Part shown: in pieces, positions 1 to 8,650 of the stretch
Layout: each line of letters starts with the position of its first letter
Numbering within the stretch: position 1 is the first letter of the stretch
Source: Gallionella sp. UBA6045
GTDB lineage: Bacteria; Pseudomonadota; Gammaproteobacteria; Burkholderiales; Gallionellaceae
NCBI GenBank assembly: GCA_002429165.1
Contig: DIYV01000064.1
Location: 8,955 to 46,085 of the forward strand
Direction of reading: 5' to 3'
DNA length: 37,131 bases
Program-made: the position numbers and the translations under genes
The notes under the pieces: model-generated
What the model saw: only the letters and a program-made list of their open reading frames with translations
Databases searched by the model: none
Told to the model about the DNA's origin: nothing

Positions 1-444
1 GACCACCTGTATTCCAGTTACTTGCATGAAGCCATTCTGTTGTCGCTGGGCGGGCTGCTTGCTCTCATTGGATTGTTGCTATGGGTGTTTCGCTCGCCCA
101 TGCGCGTGCTGCGCATCATCGCGCCGCTTGCGGCGGCTGTCGTCACCGTCACTGCGGGATTTGCCCTGCTCGGACAGCAATTGATTATCCTGCACTTGGT
201 GGGCTTGCTGCTGGTGGTCGCGGTTGGCTCCAATTACGCCCTGTTTTTTGATCGCACTGACAGTCCCATCTCCCCGCGCACGCTGGCCTCGCTGCTGTTT
301 GCCAACTTGACGACCGTCGCAGGGTTTGGCGTGCTTGCGTTTTCCAATGTGTCAATCTTGCAGGCTATGGGTGCCACGGTGGCGCCGGGCGTCATCCTTG
401 CGCTGATTTATTCTGCGATTTTCGCCAAGAATTCCCATGCGTAG
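1..444 (+). CDS. MMPL/RND-type exporter, C-terminal part (5' truncated by window)
   Basis: The reading frame is open from the first base and ends with TAG at 442-444, so only about the last 147 residues are seen. It contains four strongly hydrophobic segments, and a VGSNYALFF stretch that resembles the transmembrane-4 region of MMPL/RND permeases. MMPL exporters are standard members of aryl polyene and xanthomonadin clusters, where they are thought to move the pigment lipid or its precursor out of the inner membrane. The next gene overlaps its end by 8 bases, which places it in the same operon. The family call is good; the substrate is inferred from context. Confidence 0.8.
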   Translation, partial: DHLYSSYLHEAILLSLGGLLALIGLLLWVFRSPMRVLRIIAPLAAAVVTVTAGFALLGQQLIILHLVGLLLVVAVGSNYALFFDRTDSPISPRTLASLLFANLTTVAGFGVLAFSNVSILQAMGATVAPGVILALIYSAIFAKNSHA

Positions 445-1237
445 CGTGCGCTGGCAACCCACGCTGTTGATCCGCGCAACCATTGTGCTGCATCTGCTGG
501 CCTTGGTGACAGTGATCGCCGAACCCGGGCGGTGGCGCTGGGCGCTGGGTGCGGTGCTTGCCAATCACGCGCTGCTCATGCTGGCAGGACTGTGGCCGCG
601 CAGCCATTGGCTGGGGCCGAACTGGACACGGCTCCCTGCAGCCGCTACCGCCAGAAATGAAATCGCCCTGACCATCGACGACGGCCCAGACCCCATCGTC
701 ACCCCGCAGGTGCTGGACATACTTGACCGTTACGCTGTCCGGGCCAGCTTTTTCTGCATCGGAGAAAAAGCCGCGCGCCACCCGGACTTGTGCCGCGAAA
801 TCGTGCGCAGAGGTCATGCCGTGGAAAATCACAGCCAGCATCACCGCCATCATTTCGCACTATCGGGACGTTCCGGCTTCATGCGTGAATTGCAAGCCGC
901 CCAGGACACACTCGCTGCAATTACCGGCCAGCGTCCATTGTTCTTTCGTGCCCCTGCCGGCTTGCGCAATCCTTTTCTTGACCCTGTGCTCACAAGACTG
1001 GATCTGCGCCTTGTCAGTTGGTCAGCGCGCGGTTTCGATACCAGGATCGGCGATGCTGAGCGTGTTAAAAAAAAGCTGTTGCAAGGTCTGCGGGCGGGCG
1101 CGATTTTGCTGTTGCACGATGGCAACGCTGCACACACACCTGACGGCATCCCGGTCATTCTCGACGTACTCCCCGCTGTACTGGCTGCGGCCAGTACAGC
1201 GAATCTGCGTTTTGTCACATTGCATCAAGCACTGTAA
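437..1237 (+). CDS. NodB-type polysaccharide deacetylase family protein
   Basis: This 266-residue protein has a hydrophobic N-terminus (about residues 8-27 and 36-52, probably membrane segments) followed by a NodB homology domain. The motif TIDDGPD places the metal/base aspartates at 81-82, and NHSQHH supplies the H-x3-H metal ligands at 132 and 136. NodB enzymes remove acetyl groups from N-acetylated sugars. The start codon lies inside the end of the exporter gene and the stop overlaps the next ATG (TAATG), so it is translationally coupled within the pigment operon. Its substrate is unknown; it might act on a sugar or acyl group of the pigment lipid, since a glycosyltransferase lies nearby. 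Confidence 0.8.
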   Translation: MRSVRWQPTLLIRATIVLHLLALVTVIAEPGRWRWALGAVLANHALLMLAGLWPRSHWLGPNWTRLPAAATARNEIALTIDDGPDPIVTPQVLDILDRYAVRASFFCIGEKAARHPDLCREIVRRGHAVENHSQHHRHHFALSGRSGFMRELQAAQDTLAAITGQRPLFFRAPAGLRNPFLDPVLTRLDLRLVSWSARGFDTRIGDAERVKKKLLQGLRAGAILLLHDGNAAHTPDGIPVILDVLPAVLAAASTANLRFVTLHQAL

Positions 1238-1929
1238 TGACTCCCAACACCGAATCCGTCTTGAACAGGATGCCATGGTACCGTCAAATTGCATCCGCAA
1301 TACCCAAGCATGTGTATCTCAAGAGCATCGGGACAACACTTTTCATCAGCTTGTTTTTTGGTGCTTACTTTTATGTACTTAAATCCCCGGTCTATCTGAC
1401 AACGGTGATGCCCATCACTTTGCCGGATCAACTGATCAGCTTTCAGCCGCAGGCCTTGCCCATCTACTTGTCACTGTGGATTTATGTTTCATTGCCCCCG
1501 GCCTTGCTGGAAACGCGAAGCGAGTTGTATCACTACGCCACATTCATGGCTGGGGCATGTCTTACAGGACTGATCATCTTCTACTTCTGGCCCACATCAG
1601 TACCCGCCGCCCATATAGACTGGGCCATGTATCCTGACATGAATTTCCTGAAAAATATTGATGCGGCGGGCAATGCCTGTCCTTCACTTCATGTCACCAC
1701 ATGCGTTTTTTCAGGCATCTGGTTACATCACCTGCTGCGCCGCTTTAGCGCACCGCTGTGGATACTCATTGTCAATTCTGGATGGTGTATCGGCATCATC
1801 TATTCCACCCTGGCCACGCATCAGCATGTTGCGTTGGATGTGTTGGCGGGTCTAGCGCTGGGAGTGTTGGCAGCCCACCTGTCATTGCGACTGGACGTGA
1901 CAGGTAAAGCCCAAAACCCACCTATTTGA
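1237..1929 (+). CDS. PAP2-superfamily membrane phosphatase
   Basis: This is a 230-residue multi-pass membrane protein with the acid phosphatase signature. PSLHV at 149-153 carries the proton-donor histidine 152, and S190-x3-T194-x2-H197-x3-D201 is the C-terminal catalytic motif. The N-terminal C1 motif of the family is not obvious. PAP2 enzymes hydrolyse lipid phosphates such as phosphatidic acid or undecaprenyl pyrophosphate, with the active site at the outer face of the membrane. Its ATG overlaps the preceding stop by one base. In this cluster it could process a lipid carrier or phospholipid used as the pigment anchor; that role is inferred from position only. Confidence 0.8.
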   Translation: MTPNTESVLNRMPWYRQIASAIPKHVYLKSIGTTLFISLFFGAYFYVLKSPVYLTTVMPITLPDQLISFQPQALPIYLSLWIYVSLPPALLETRSELYHYATFMAGACLTGLIIFYFWPTSVPAAHIDWAMYPDMNFLKNIDAAGNACPSLHVTTCVFSGIWLHHLLRRFSAPLWILIVNSGWCIGIIYSTLATHQHVALDVLAGLALGVLAAHLSLRLDVTGKAQNPPI

Positions 1930-1965
1930 TCCAACCCAAGCTTTGAATTTTGTTAAACTCCCCAT

Positions 1966-3201
1966 TTGCCTACGATTAGCTCAAATTCCTTGAACCCGCT
2001 CTGGCTTTCCCATTTCACCGCGACCAGCAGCATCGGTCGCGGTCTCGACCAGACGCTTGCCGCATTGTGCCAGCGTCGTACAGGACTTGCCCCGTGCACA
2101 TTTGACACGGTGGATCTGGCGACCGTTGTAGGCGAGGTGGCAGGAGTGGATGAAGTGCGGATTCCAGCATACCTGGCCGAATTCGATTGCCGCAACAATC
2201 GGCTTGCGTTGCTGGGCTTGATGCAGGATGGCTTTGCCGAGGCGGTGCATGCTGCCATCAAAAAATTTGGCGCACAGCGCATTGGTGTGTTTCTCGGCAC
2301 CAGCACTTCCGGCATTCTGCAAACCGAACTGGCCTACCGGCGACGCAACCATGCTACAGGTGCACTCCCCGTCGATTTTATTTATGGTGCAACGCACAAC
2401 ACTTTTTCCGTCGCAGATTTCACGCGCCACTATTTTGGTCTTGCGGGACCGGCGGTTGTGGTGTCATCGGCATGTTCGTCCAGTGCCAAGGTATTCAGTT
2501 CGGCACAACGCATGATGGCAGCGGGGCTGATAGACGCGGCCATAGTTGGGGGAGTGGATTCGCTGTGCCTGACGACACTGTATGGTTTCAATTCGCTTGG
2601 CCTGCTTTCCGAACAGGCTTGCCGCCCATATGATGCACAACGCAACGGCCTCTCGATCGGGGAAGCGGCTGCCTTCGCACTGTTGGAAAGTGTCCCGGAA
2701 CATCCCCGGGAAAACTTGAGCAAAGATGCGGTGCTGCTGCTGGGTATCGGCGAATCCAGCGATGCGTATCACATGTCATCACCGCATCCAGATGGACTGG
2801 GTGCGCGCATGGCGATGCAGGATGCTCTGAAAATGTCGGGTTTGCGGGCTTCTGAAATTGACTACATCAACTTGCATGGCACCGCCACACAAAACAACGA
2901 TGCTGTGGAGGGAAAAGTAGTTTCAGCCTTATTCGGCCAAGCCACACCGTGCAGCTCCACCAAAGGTGCCACCGGCCACACACTGGGTGCAGCCGGTGGA
3001 TTGGAGGCGGTAATTTGCGCTCTGGCACTGCAACACGGCTTGCTGCCAGCAGGGCTTAACACGCAGAACCTCGACCCTGCGCTTGACCTCGACTACCTGC
3101 TGGATAATCGTGAACAGCCGGTAGCGCGTGTACTCAGCAATTCGTTTGGATTCGGCGGCACCAATTGCAGCCTTATTTTTGGTCGGGCAGGAAGCGCTTG
3201 A
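1966..3201 (+). CDS. Beta-ketoacyl-ACP synthase of the aryl polyene type
   Basis: The 411-residue product is a FabF/KAS-II-like condensing enzyme with an intact Cys-His-His triad: Cys170 in VVSSACSSS, His304 in NLHGTATQ and His338 in KGATGHTLG. It would elongate the polyene chain with malonyl-ACP, working with the adjacent chain-length-factor-like protein. The chosen start is TTG at 1966, since no ATG or GTG precedes the conserved part in a sensible position; an internal TTG at 1990 is the alternative. No clear Shine-Dalgarno sequence is visible. The stop codon overlaps the next start. Enzyme class is certain; the pathway comes from the gene neighbourhood. Confidence 0.88.
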   Translation: MPTISSNSLNPLWLSHFTATSSIGRGLDQTLAALCQRRTGLAPCTFDTVDLATVVGEVAGVDEVRIPAYLAEFDCRNNRLALLGLMQDGFAEAVHAAIKKFGAQRIGVFLGTSTSGILQTELAYRRRNHATGALPVDFIYGATHNTFSVADFTRHYFGLAGPAVVVSSACSSSAKVFSSAQRMMAAGLIDAAIVGGVDSLCLTTLYGFNSLGLLSEQACRPYDAQRNGLSIGEAAAFALLESVPEHPRENLSKDAVLLLGIGESSDAYHMSSPHPDGLGARMAMQDALKMSGLRASEIDYINLHGTATQNNDAVEGKVVSALFGQATPCSSTKGATGHTLGAAGGLEAVICALALQHGLLPAGLNTQNLDPALDLDYLLDNREQPVARVLSNSFGFGGTNCSLIFGRAGSA

Positions 3202-3992
3202 CACTCACCGCATTCATCGAAGGCATCGGCTTGCTCGGCCCCGGTTTGACAGACTGGCCGAGCAGTCAATCTATCTTGAGCGGACAACAGCCCTATCAGC
3301 CATGCAAAACCATCCTGCCATCACCTGTGTTGCTCCCAGCAGCAGAACGCCGCCGCAGTGGCGCGATAGTCAAACTCACTCTGGCGACCGGACTGGAAGC
3401 CATCGCTGCCGCCGGACTTGATGCGATCAGCTTGCCCAGCGTGTTTTCTGCATCGGGCGGTGACGGGGAAAATTGTCACGCCATCTGCGAAATGTTAGCC
3501 TCGGATGACAGGCAAATCTCCCCGACACGCTTCCATAATTCCGTACACAATACGGCCAGTGGGTATTGGAGTATCGCCACGGGCGCGATGACCGCGTCAT
3601 CAGTGTTGTGTGCCTTTGACGCCAGTTTCGGCGCGGGGCTACTGGAAGCACTAACCCAAGTTGTTGTAGATAACACGCGCATCGTTTTACTGGCATGCGA
3701 CACGCCCTACCCAGAACCGTTGTACAGAGTCCGTTCCATCCCTGATGCATTTGGCATTGCACTGGTACTGGCACCCGAGCGAAGTGCAAAGGCACTTGCA
3801 AAAATCACTGTCAGTCTGACTGACGCCAGTGCTGACCGGCTCACTGATACCGCACTTGAAAGCCTGCGCCTCAGCATCCCTGCTGCACGCGGCTTGCCGC
3901 TGCTGCACACTATCGCGATGCAGCAAGATGGGCATGTGGTGCTCGATTACCTGGACAGCACACGTCTTGCCATGGCAATTACGCTGTGCTGA
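3198..3992 (+). CDS. Ketosynthase chain-length-factor-like protein
   Basis: The 264-residue product resembles the N-terminal half of ketoacyl synthases (KS_2-like proteins in aryl polyene clusters). It starts MTLTAFIEGIGLLGPG and holds the region around HNSVHNTASGYWSIATG, but lacks the catalytic cysteine and the second histidine domain. Such proteins pair with the active ketosynthase as chain-length factor or partner subunit. I place the start at TTG 3198, which overlaps the upstream TGA (TTGA); an open frame extends back to ATG 3165, inside the ketosynthase gene, but those residues do not resemble the family. Function beyond the partner role is not proven. Confidence 0.8.
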   Translation: MTLTAFIEGIGLLGPGLTDWPSSQSILSGQQPYQPCKTILPSPVLLPAAERRRSGAIVKLTLATGLEAIAAAGLDAISLPSVFSASGGDGENCHAICEMLASDDRQISPTRFHNSVHNTASGYWSIATGAMTASSVLCAFDASFGAGLLEALTQVVVDNTRIVLLACDTPYPEPLYRVRSIPDAFGIALVLAPERSAKALAKITVSLTDASADRLTDTALESLRLSIPAARGLPLLHTIAMQQDGHVVLDYLDSTRLAMAITLC

Positions 3993-4000
3993 ATCAAGCC

Positions 4001-4486
4001 ATGCCAAATCAAACCGGATTGAATCAAATCAAACTTGATCACGACTGGATAGCAAACCATATTCCGCATCAAGGCAGTATGTGCCTGCTGGATTGCGTTG
4101 AGGAGTGGGATGAACAGCACATCCAGTGCAGAGCGACCAGCCACCGCGCGCCCGACAACCCGTTGCGCGCAAACAGTCGGCTTGGCGCCGCCTGCGGTAT
4201 CGAATACGCAGCGCAGGCCATGGCCGTGCATGGCGCCTTGCTCGCCCCGCCGGACAGCACTGTCGCCAGGGTCGGTTATCTGGTCAGCGTGCGCAGCACG
4301 CAACTGCATGTAGCCAGGATAGACGACATTACAGCCGATCTGCTGGTGGACGCGGCCTGCATCACCCGCAGTGAAAACAACATCCTCTACCAGTTCAGTG
4401 TCAGTGCTGCGGGTAAGTTTCTGCTCGAAGGACGCGCCGCCGTTGTACTCAATGCGGATATACTTATGTCGGGAGTCACACCATGA
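4001..4486 (+). CDS. 3-hydroxyacyl-ACP dehydratase, hotdog fold (ApeP-like)
   Basis: This 161-residue protein looks like the small FabZ-related dehydratases of aryl polyene clusters. IPHQGSMCLLD near the N-terminus matches the HxG-type active-site region, and GIEYAAQAMAVHGAL forms the central helix of the hotdog fold. It would remove water from the 3-hydroxyacyl intermediate to give the conjugated double bonds. I chose ATG 4001; a GTG at 3986 would add five residues and overlap the previous gene. Its stop overlaps the next ATG (ATGA). It sits between condensing enzymes and a ketoreductase, as expected for an iterative type II system. Confidence 0.85.
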   Translation: MPNQTGLNQIKLDHDWIANHIPHQGSMCLLDCVEEWDEQHIQCRATSHRAPDNPLRANSRLGAACGIEYAAQAMAVHGALLAPPDSTVARVGYLVSVRSTQLHVARIDDITADLLVDAACITRSENNILYQFSVSAAGKFLLEGRAAVVLNADILMSGVTP

Positions 4487-5202
4487 AGAATGCGCTGGTC
4501 ACGGGTGGCAGCGGCGGCATAGGCGCTGCCATATGCCGCCGTCTTGCTGCCGATGGCTGCAAAGTTTACATTCATACAAATAAAAATGTGAAGACTGCGC
4601 AGATACTGGCCGATGCAATTTGTGCAGATGGCGGCAGTGCCGAAGTGCTTGTATTTGATGTGACTGACAGTAACGCGGTTGCTGATGTGCTGACGCCGCT
4701 GGTCGAACATCATCCCATCCAGATTCTTGTCAACAATGCAGGCATCCATGACGATGCCATCTTTCCCGGTATGCAAGCCTCACAGTGGCACCGGGTGATA
4801 GATGTCTCCGTTAACGGTTTCTTCAACGTCACCCAGCCTTTGATGATGCCAATGATCCGAAGCCGCTGGGGACGCATAGTCAATGTCTCTTCCATCGCCG
4901 CGCTGACCGGCAATCGTGGTCAAGTCAATTATTCCGCTGCCAAGGGTGCGCTGAATTCGGCCACTAAGTCGCTCGCACTGGAAGTCGCCAGCCGGGCAAT
5001 CACAGTCAATGCGGTCGCACCCGGCATTATTGACACCCCGATGACCGAATCTACATTCAGCGCCGAGGACATCGCACGGATGGTGCCGATGAAACGCGCC
5101 GGCACCCCAAATGAAGTGGCCGACCTGATAGGTTTCCTCGTTTCAACCCAAGCGGCCTATATCACGGGCCAAATAATTTCAATTAACGGCGGCATAATTT
5201 AA
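4483..5202 (+). CDS. 3-oxoacyl-ACP reductase, FabG/SDR family
   Basis: The 239-residue short-chain dehydrogenase has the NAD(P)-binding TGGSGGIG motif at residues 7-14, NNAG at 84-87, and the catalytic Ser137, Tyr150 and Lys154 (YSAAK). It reduces the 3-keto group after each condensation. It overlaps the dehydratase by four bases (ATGA), so the two are co-translated. The C-terminal sequence ITGQIISINGG is the usual FabG ending. Because it is embedded in the pigment operon rather than a fab operon, it is probably dedicated to the polyene chain. Confidence 0.9.
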   Translation: MKNALVTGGSGGIGAAICRRLAADGCKVYIHTNKNVKTAQILADAICADGGSAEVLVFDVTDSNAVADVLTPLVEHHPIQILVNNAGIHDDAIFPGMQASQWHRVIDVSVNGFFNVTQPLMMPMIRSRWGRIVNVSSIAALTGNRGQVNYSAAKGALNSATKSLALEVASRAITVNAVAPGIIDTPMTESTFSAEDIARMVPMKRAGTPNEVADLIGFLVSTQAAYITGQIISINGGII

Positions 5203-5204
5203 CC

Positions 5205-5993
5205 ATGACTGAACCTATGAAAACCCCTAGCCCTACCCCGGTATCTCCTGTGCATGCACCGCACATCCCTCTGACGGATTACTACAAAACAGAGGAAGAC
5301 CGTCAAGCTTATTTGCGCCAGATTTTCGATAATACCGCAGAAGATTATGACCGTATCGAGGCCATGTTGGCATGGGGAACCGGCCCCAACTATCGGCGTC
5401 AGGCCCTGGTTCGCGCCGGTTTGACGAAAGGCATGAAGGTACTCGACGTGGGAGTGGGTACGGGATTGGTTGCAGCGCAAGAATGCATGCTGACCGGCGA
5501 CCCCGCACTGGTTACAGGCATAGATCCCAGCCCCGGAATGATGGCAGCCAGCAAGCTACCCAAGACCATGGTATTAATAGAAGGCCGTGCGGAATCACTC
5601 CCTTTTCCAGACAATCACTTTGACTTCCTGAGCATGGGCTATGCACTGCGCCATATCGGCGACCTCACGGTGGCATTTACCGAGTTTGAAAGGGTTTTGA
5701 AGCCAGGTGGCCGCTTATGCATACTTGAAATCACTCAGGCGAAAAGCCATTTTGGACGCTGGCTGCTAAAAGGTTATATGCGCGGACTCATACCACTGAT
5801 AACAGCTTTTATTTCAAAACAAAAAGATACGGCAACAATCTGGCGATATTTCTGGGATAGTATTGAAGCCTGCGTTCCGCCCGCACAAGTCATAGACACA
5901 CTAAACGCAGCGGGTCTAACGCAAGTGAAACGGCATCTGAGCATCGGTATTTTTTCAGAGTATCAGGCGATCAAAGACGACCAATCTCGCTAA
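5205..5993 (+). CDS. SAM-dependent methyltransferase, UbiE/COQ5-like
   Basis: The 262-residue class I methyltransferase has the SAM-binding motif I VLDVGVGTG at residues 79-87 (acidic Asp81), the motif II/III area MGYALRHIGD and a UbiE-like post-motif KPGGRLCILE. The first 30 residues are proline-rich and unlike UbiE; a second ATG at 5217 is possible. It starts two bases after the reductase stop. A methyltransferase in a pigment cluster suggests O-methylation of the aryl head group, as in many aryl polyenes. It is not the housekeeping ubiE by context. It is the last gene of the rightward operon, 16 bases from the convergent glycosyltransferase. Confidence 0.82.
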   Translation: MTEPMKTPSPTPVSPVHAPHIPLTDYYKTEEDRQAYLRQIFDNTAEDYDRIEAMLAWGTGPNYRRQALVRAGLTKGMKVLDVGVGTGLVAAQECMLTGDPALVTGIDPSPGMMAASKLPKTMVLIEGRAESLPFPDNHFDFLSMGYALRHIGDLTVAFTEFERVLKPGGRLCILEITQAKSHFGRWLLKGYMRGLIPLITAFISKQKDTATIWRYFWDSIEACVPPAQVIDTLNAAGLTQVKRHLSIGIFSEYQAIKDDQSR

Positions 5994-6009
5994 TCAGAAA
6001 GTCCTGTGG

Positions 6010-6774
6010 TTAAATTCGTGCCATCGCACGTTTTGATAGCAAGATCGGTAAGCGCAGGACAAAACCTGCAAACAAGCGCGTGTGCATCCAGGTCAATAAC
6101 ACGTTGTCGCGCAGGTAGCGAAAATGCGACACACCGCCTTCATCCTTGCGATAGTAGCGCACTGGAGCGGGTAAATTTACCGGCCTGACCCCTCGCCAAC
6201 ACAGACGCACCACCGCTTCCGGGTCAAAATCAAAGTGGCGCATCCACGGCTGACCCCGCATCACGCGCCGCAAGGGTTCAACCGGATACACTCGAAACCC
6301 AAACAAAGAGTCGCCAATGCCTGCCCACAGGGTTTCCAAATTGGCCCACCAGTTTGATATTTTCCGCCCTTTTACACGCAGGGCGGGTGCACAGGCATCG
6401 AATACCGGCATACCTAATATCATTGCAGCGGGTTCTTGTGCGGATGCCGCCATAAACCCCGGAATACACTCTGGTGGATGTTGTCCATCCGAATCCATGG
6501 TTAAAACATGACTGAATCCACCCGCCGCTGCCTGCTCCAGACCATATAGCACTGCTGCACCCTTACCCTGATTGTGTGGCAGAACCATCACCCTCAGACC
6601 GGTATCTTCTGCTGTCATCGCCAGCAATCCCTCTGCAGTGCCGTCATTACTGCCATCCACCACAACCCACACCGGATTCCAGTATTGACGTGCCGCACGC
6701 ACGGTTTCATATACTTTAACGCCTGGGTTATAACTGGGAATGAGGACGATATGCGTGACCGAAGTAGCAATCAT
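6010..6774 (-). CDS. Family 2 glycosyltransferase
   Basis: The 254-residue protein has the GT-A fold markers of GT2 enzymes: an N-terminal VLIPSYNPG, VVDGSNDGTAEG, and the metal/nucleotide-binding TMDSDGQHPP (DxD-like). No transmembrane segment is obvious beyond a hydrophobic C-terminus. GT2 proteins near an acyltransferase are typical of aryl polyene clusters and are thought to link a sugar to the polyene or its lipid anchor. Its ATG overlaps the stop of the acyltransferase (ATGA). It is the last gene of the leftward operon and converges on the methyltransferase gene. Confidence 0.85.
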   Translation of the reverse strand: MIATSVTHIVLIPSYNPGVKVYETVRAARQYWNPVWVVVDGSNDGTAEGLLAMTAEDTGLRVMVLPHNQGKGAAVLYGLEQAAAGGFSHVLTMDSDGQHPPECIPGFMAASAQEPAAMILGMPVFDACAPALRVKGRKISNWWANLETLWAGIGDSLFGFRVYPVEPLRRVMRGQPWMRHFDFDPEAVVRLCWRGVRPVNLPAPVRYYRKDEGGVSHFRYLRDNVLLTWMHTRLFAGFVLRLPILLSKRAMARI

Positions 6775-7577
6775 GATGGTGTAGGGTGAGCCTGTCCAGG
6801 CTGTGAATGAGTCGGAAAAAACGCCGGTCCTTGTACCAGATCATGCGCAAAGTAGTGTTCCAGTTCAGCCATGAATTGCTTGGTATTCTGTGGCGGATTA
6901 AAGCGCCGCCCCAGACTAACCCGATAATTTATAGGCATGGGTGGCTTGCGGAACAGCGGCCAGCCTTTGCGAAGATAAGCCGAGTCGGTTTCAATCAGAA
7001 CCGTCTGTACGGGTACCAGCGCATGATGTGAAATCAAACCGATACTGCCCTTGAACGGATTGACTGGATACGAAATGGTTCGTGTGCCTTCAGGGAATAA
7101 CAACAAATGGCTGCCGCATCCAAAATCCCGCGTTGCTTCTTGCACCATGCGCCGAACAGGATCATTGCGAATATAGCGCGCAAGTCTGGCACCTGCACCG
7201 AGAAAAACATTGTTCATCAGATCAGCTTTAAGTACGCAGGCGACATTCGGCAAACGAGAAATCACCATAACGGCATCCAGCAGGCACGGATGATTGGGCG
7301 CAATTATCAAAGACGGTTCATCGCGGAGCGCATCCAATGCGGTCAGGTCAAAACTACACCTGTGCGACATTGCAAGGCAAGCCAGATAAAATCGAAACAC
7401 CACCATGATGACGTAGCGCCCCAACGCCTGCCCCTTACGCTCTTGCAGCAAAGGATAAATTATCATCGCTATCGGCGTCCATGCCAGGCAAAGCATCCCC
7501 AGCAAGGCAAGGCCGAAATACAGCACCAGGTAATCATAGCAATTGAGCAAAACACGAAATACCATGCGCATGATCAA
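6771..7577 (-). CDS. PlsC-type lysophospholipid acyltransferase
   Basis: The 268-residue protein has the acyltransferase motifs NHPCLLD (H-x4-D catalytic pair) and FPEGTRT (substrate-binding block III), after an N-terminal membrane segment. It would transfer an acyl group, possibly the polyene acyl chain itself, onto a glycerol- or sugar-type acceptor at the inner membrane. Start and stop overlap its neighbours by four bases each, so it is tightly coupled to the chorismatase and glycosyltransferase genes. The acceptor is not evident from sequence. Confidence 0.87.
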   Translation of the reverse strand: MIMRMVFRVLLNCYDYLVLYFGLALLGMLCLAWTPIAMIIYPLLQERKGQALGRYVIMVVFRFYLACLAMSHRCSFDLTALDALRDEPSLIIAPNHPCLLDAVMVISRLPNVACVLKADLMNNVFLGAGARLARYIRNDPVRRMVQEATRDFGCGSHLLLFPEGTRTISYPVNPFKGSIGLISHHALVPVQTVLIETDSAYLRKGWPLFRKPPMPINYRVSLGRRFNPPQNTKQFMAELEHYFAHDLVQGPAFFPTHSQPGQAHPTPS

Positions 7578-8650
7578 ATAGCCTGCCCTGTCACGAACGC
7601 TGACGGATGTATGGCTGTGGCCTCAATTTCCAGCAACAGATCCTGTCGGCACACAACCGCCTGCAGATAAATGGCCTTGGTCGGACCGCCCACAAAGTGC
7701 GTCAGTTCGTTGCGAATTGGTTCCAGATCAGCAGCATGGCGCACATACACTCTGTAAGACAAATTGGACAGATTGAAACCGGGCGCGATCGCATGCCTAT
7801 TCACCTCAGCCAGCACAGCCTCAATATTGGCCATGGTTTCGCTGGCTTGTGCTACGACATCACCGGCATGCAAGGTTGCGTGGCCAACAATACTGGCGGT
7901 GCCAGATACAAACAACACCTGGTCATTTCCCATGCGCACCAAGCTGGCACGTGAAAACGTCGGGCTGCGTGGGCCATACTGCGGCGGGTACAGGCATGCA
8001 CTGATCTGGCGGGGGTTTTCTATGCTCAGTGGCACTTCTCTTCCGGCCAGAAAGGCAATGGTCAACGGCCCCTGAACAATATTTTCCTGTCCAAAACCCA
8101 ATGCGCACGCGGCGGGGACATTACCCACTACATCGCGCCCATGAGCCAAAAAGGCATCCTGCCGCCCCCGGTTGAACTGTTGATATCGTTCTAGCCCGAA
8201 GCTATGGTGGTTGATGTCTGCCATGTAATTCCAGAATCGGAACAGATAAGGGAAACGTTGCGTATCGAGCAGCGAAAACACCTGGTGATAGGCCGACTCG
8301 GTGGCCTGCTGTAACGGTGTCTTGTCACCACTAGTTGCGAATAGTTTTTCAGCCAGAGTAATCACACCGAACAACACACCATCATCATAACGATAATGTA
8401 TATCGCCACACCTTCCTTGCGTCACTGATCCACTTCCGAACCAGACTTCGCAGCTGGATTTTGTGGTATCAAGTTGTGGCATGGGGACGCTCACCCAGGG
8501 TATATCCAGATCAGTCAACATTTGACTTTCGAGCGCCTTAGAATCAAAACACAGTGCACCCAGCACATTACTGCTCCACTGTTCCGACTGTTTTAAAAAC
8601 GCTTCAATGGACAGATTTTCGGCATGAAATGGGGATGCAGTGTCACGCAT
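7574..8650 (-). CDS. Chorismatase-like enzyme (XanB2/FkbO/Hyg5 family)
   Basis: The 358-residue protein resembles the chorismatase family (FkbO, Hyg5, XanB2), which has a RidA-like C-terminal half. Recognisable stretches are FRFWNYMADINHHSFGLERY in the middle, RNRGRQDAF-like text following it, the block SCLYPPQYGPRSPTFSRA-like region, and a late EIEATA segment. Family members hydrolyse chorismate; XanB2 of Xanthomonas gives 3- and 4-hydroxybenzoate for xanthomonadin and ubiquinone. Here it would make the hydroxybenzoate starter of the aryl polyene. The gene overlaps the acyltransferase downstream and touches the halogenase stop upstream. Which hydroxybenzoate is made cannot be read from sequence. 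Confidence 0.8.
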   Translation of the reverse strand: MRDTASPFHAENLSIEAFLKQSEQWSSNVLGALCFDSKALESQMLTDLDIPWVSVPMPQLDTTKSSCEVWFGSGSVTQGRCGDIHYRYDDGVLFGVITLAEKLFATSGDKTPLQQATESAYHQVFSLLDTQRFPYLFRFWNYMADINHHSFGLERYQQFNRGRQDAFLAHGRDVVGNVPAACALGFGQENIVQGPLTIAFLAGREVPLSIENPRQISACLYPPQYGPRSPTFSRASLVRMGNDQVLFVSGTASIVGHATLHAGDVVAQASETMANIEAVLAEVNRHAIAPGFNLSNLSYRVYVRHAADLEPIRNELTHFVGGPTKAIYLQAVVCRQDLLLEIEATAIHPSAFVTGQAI

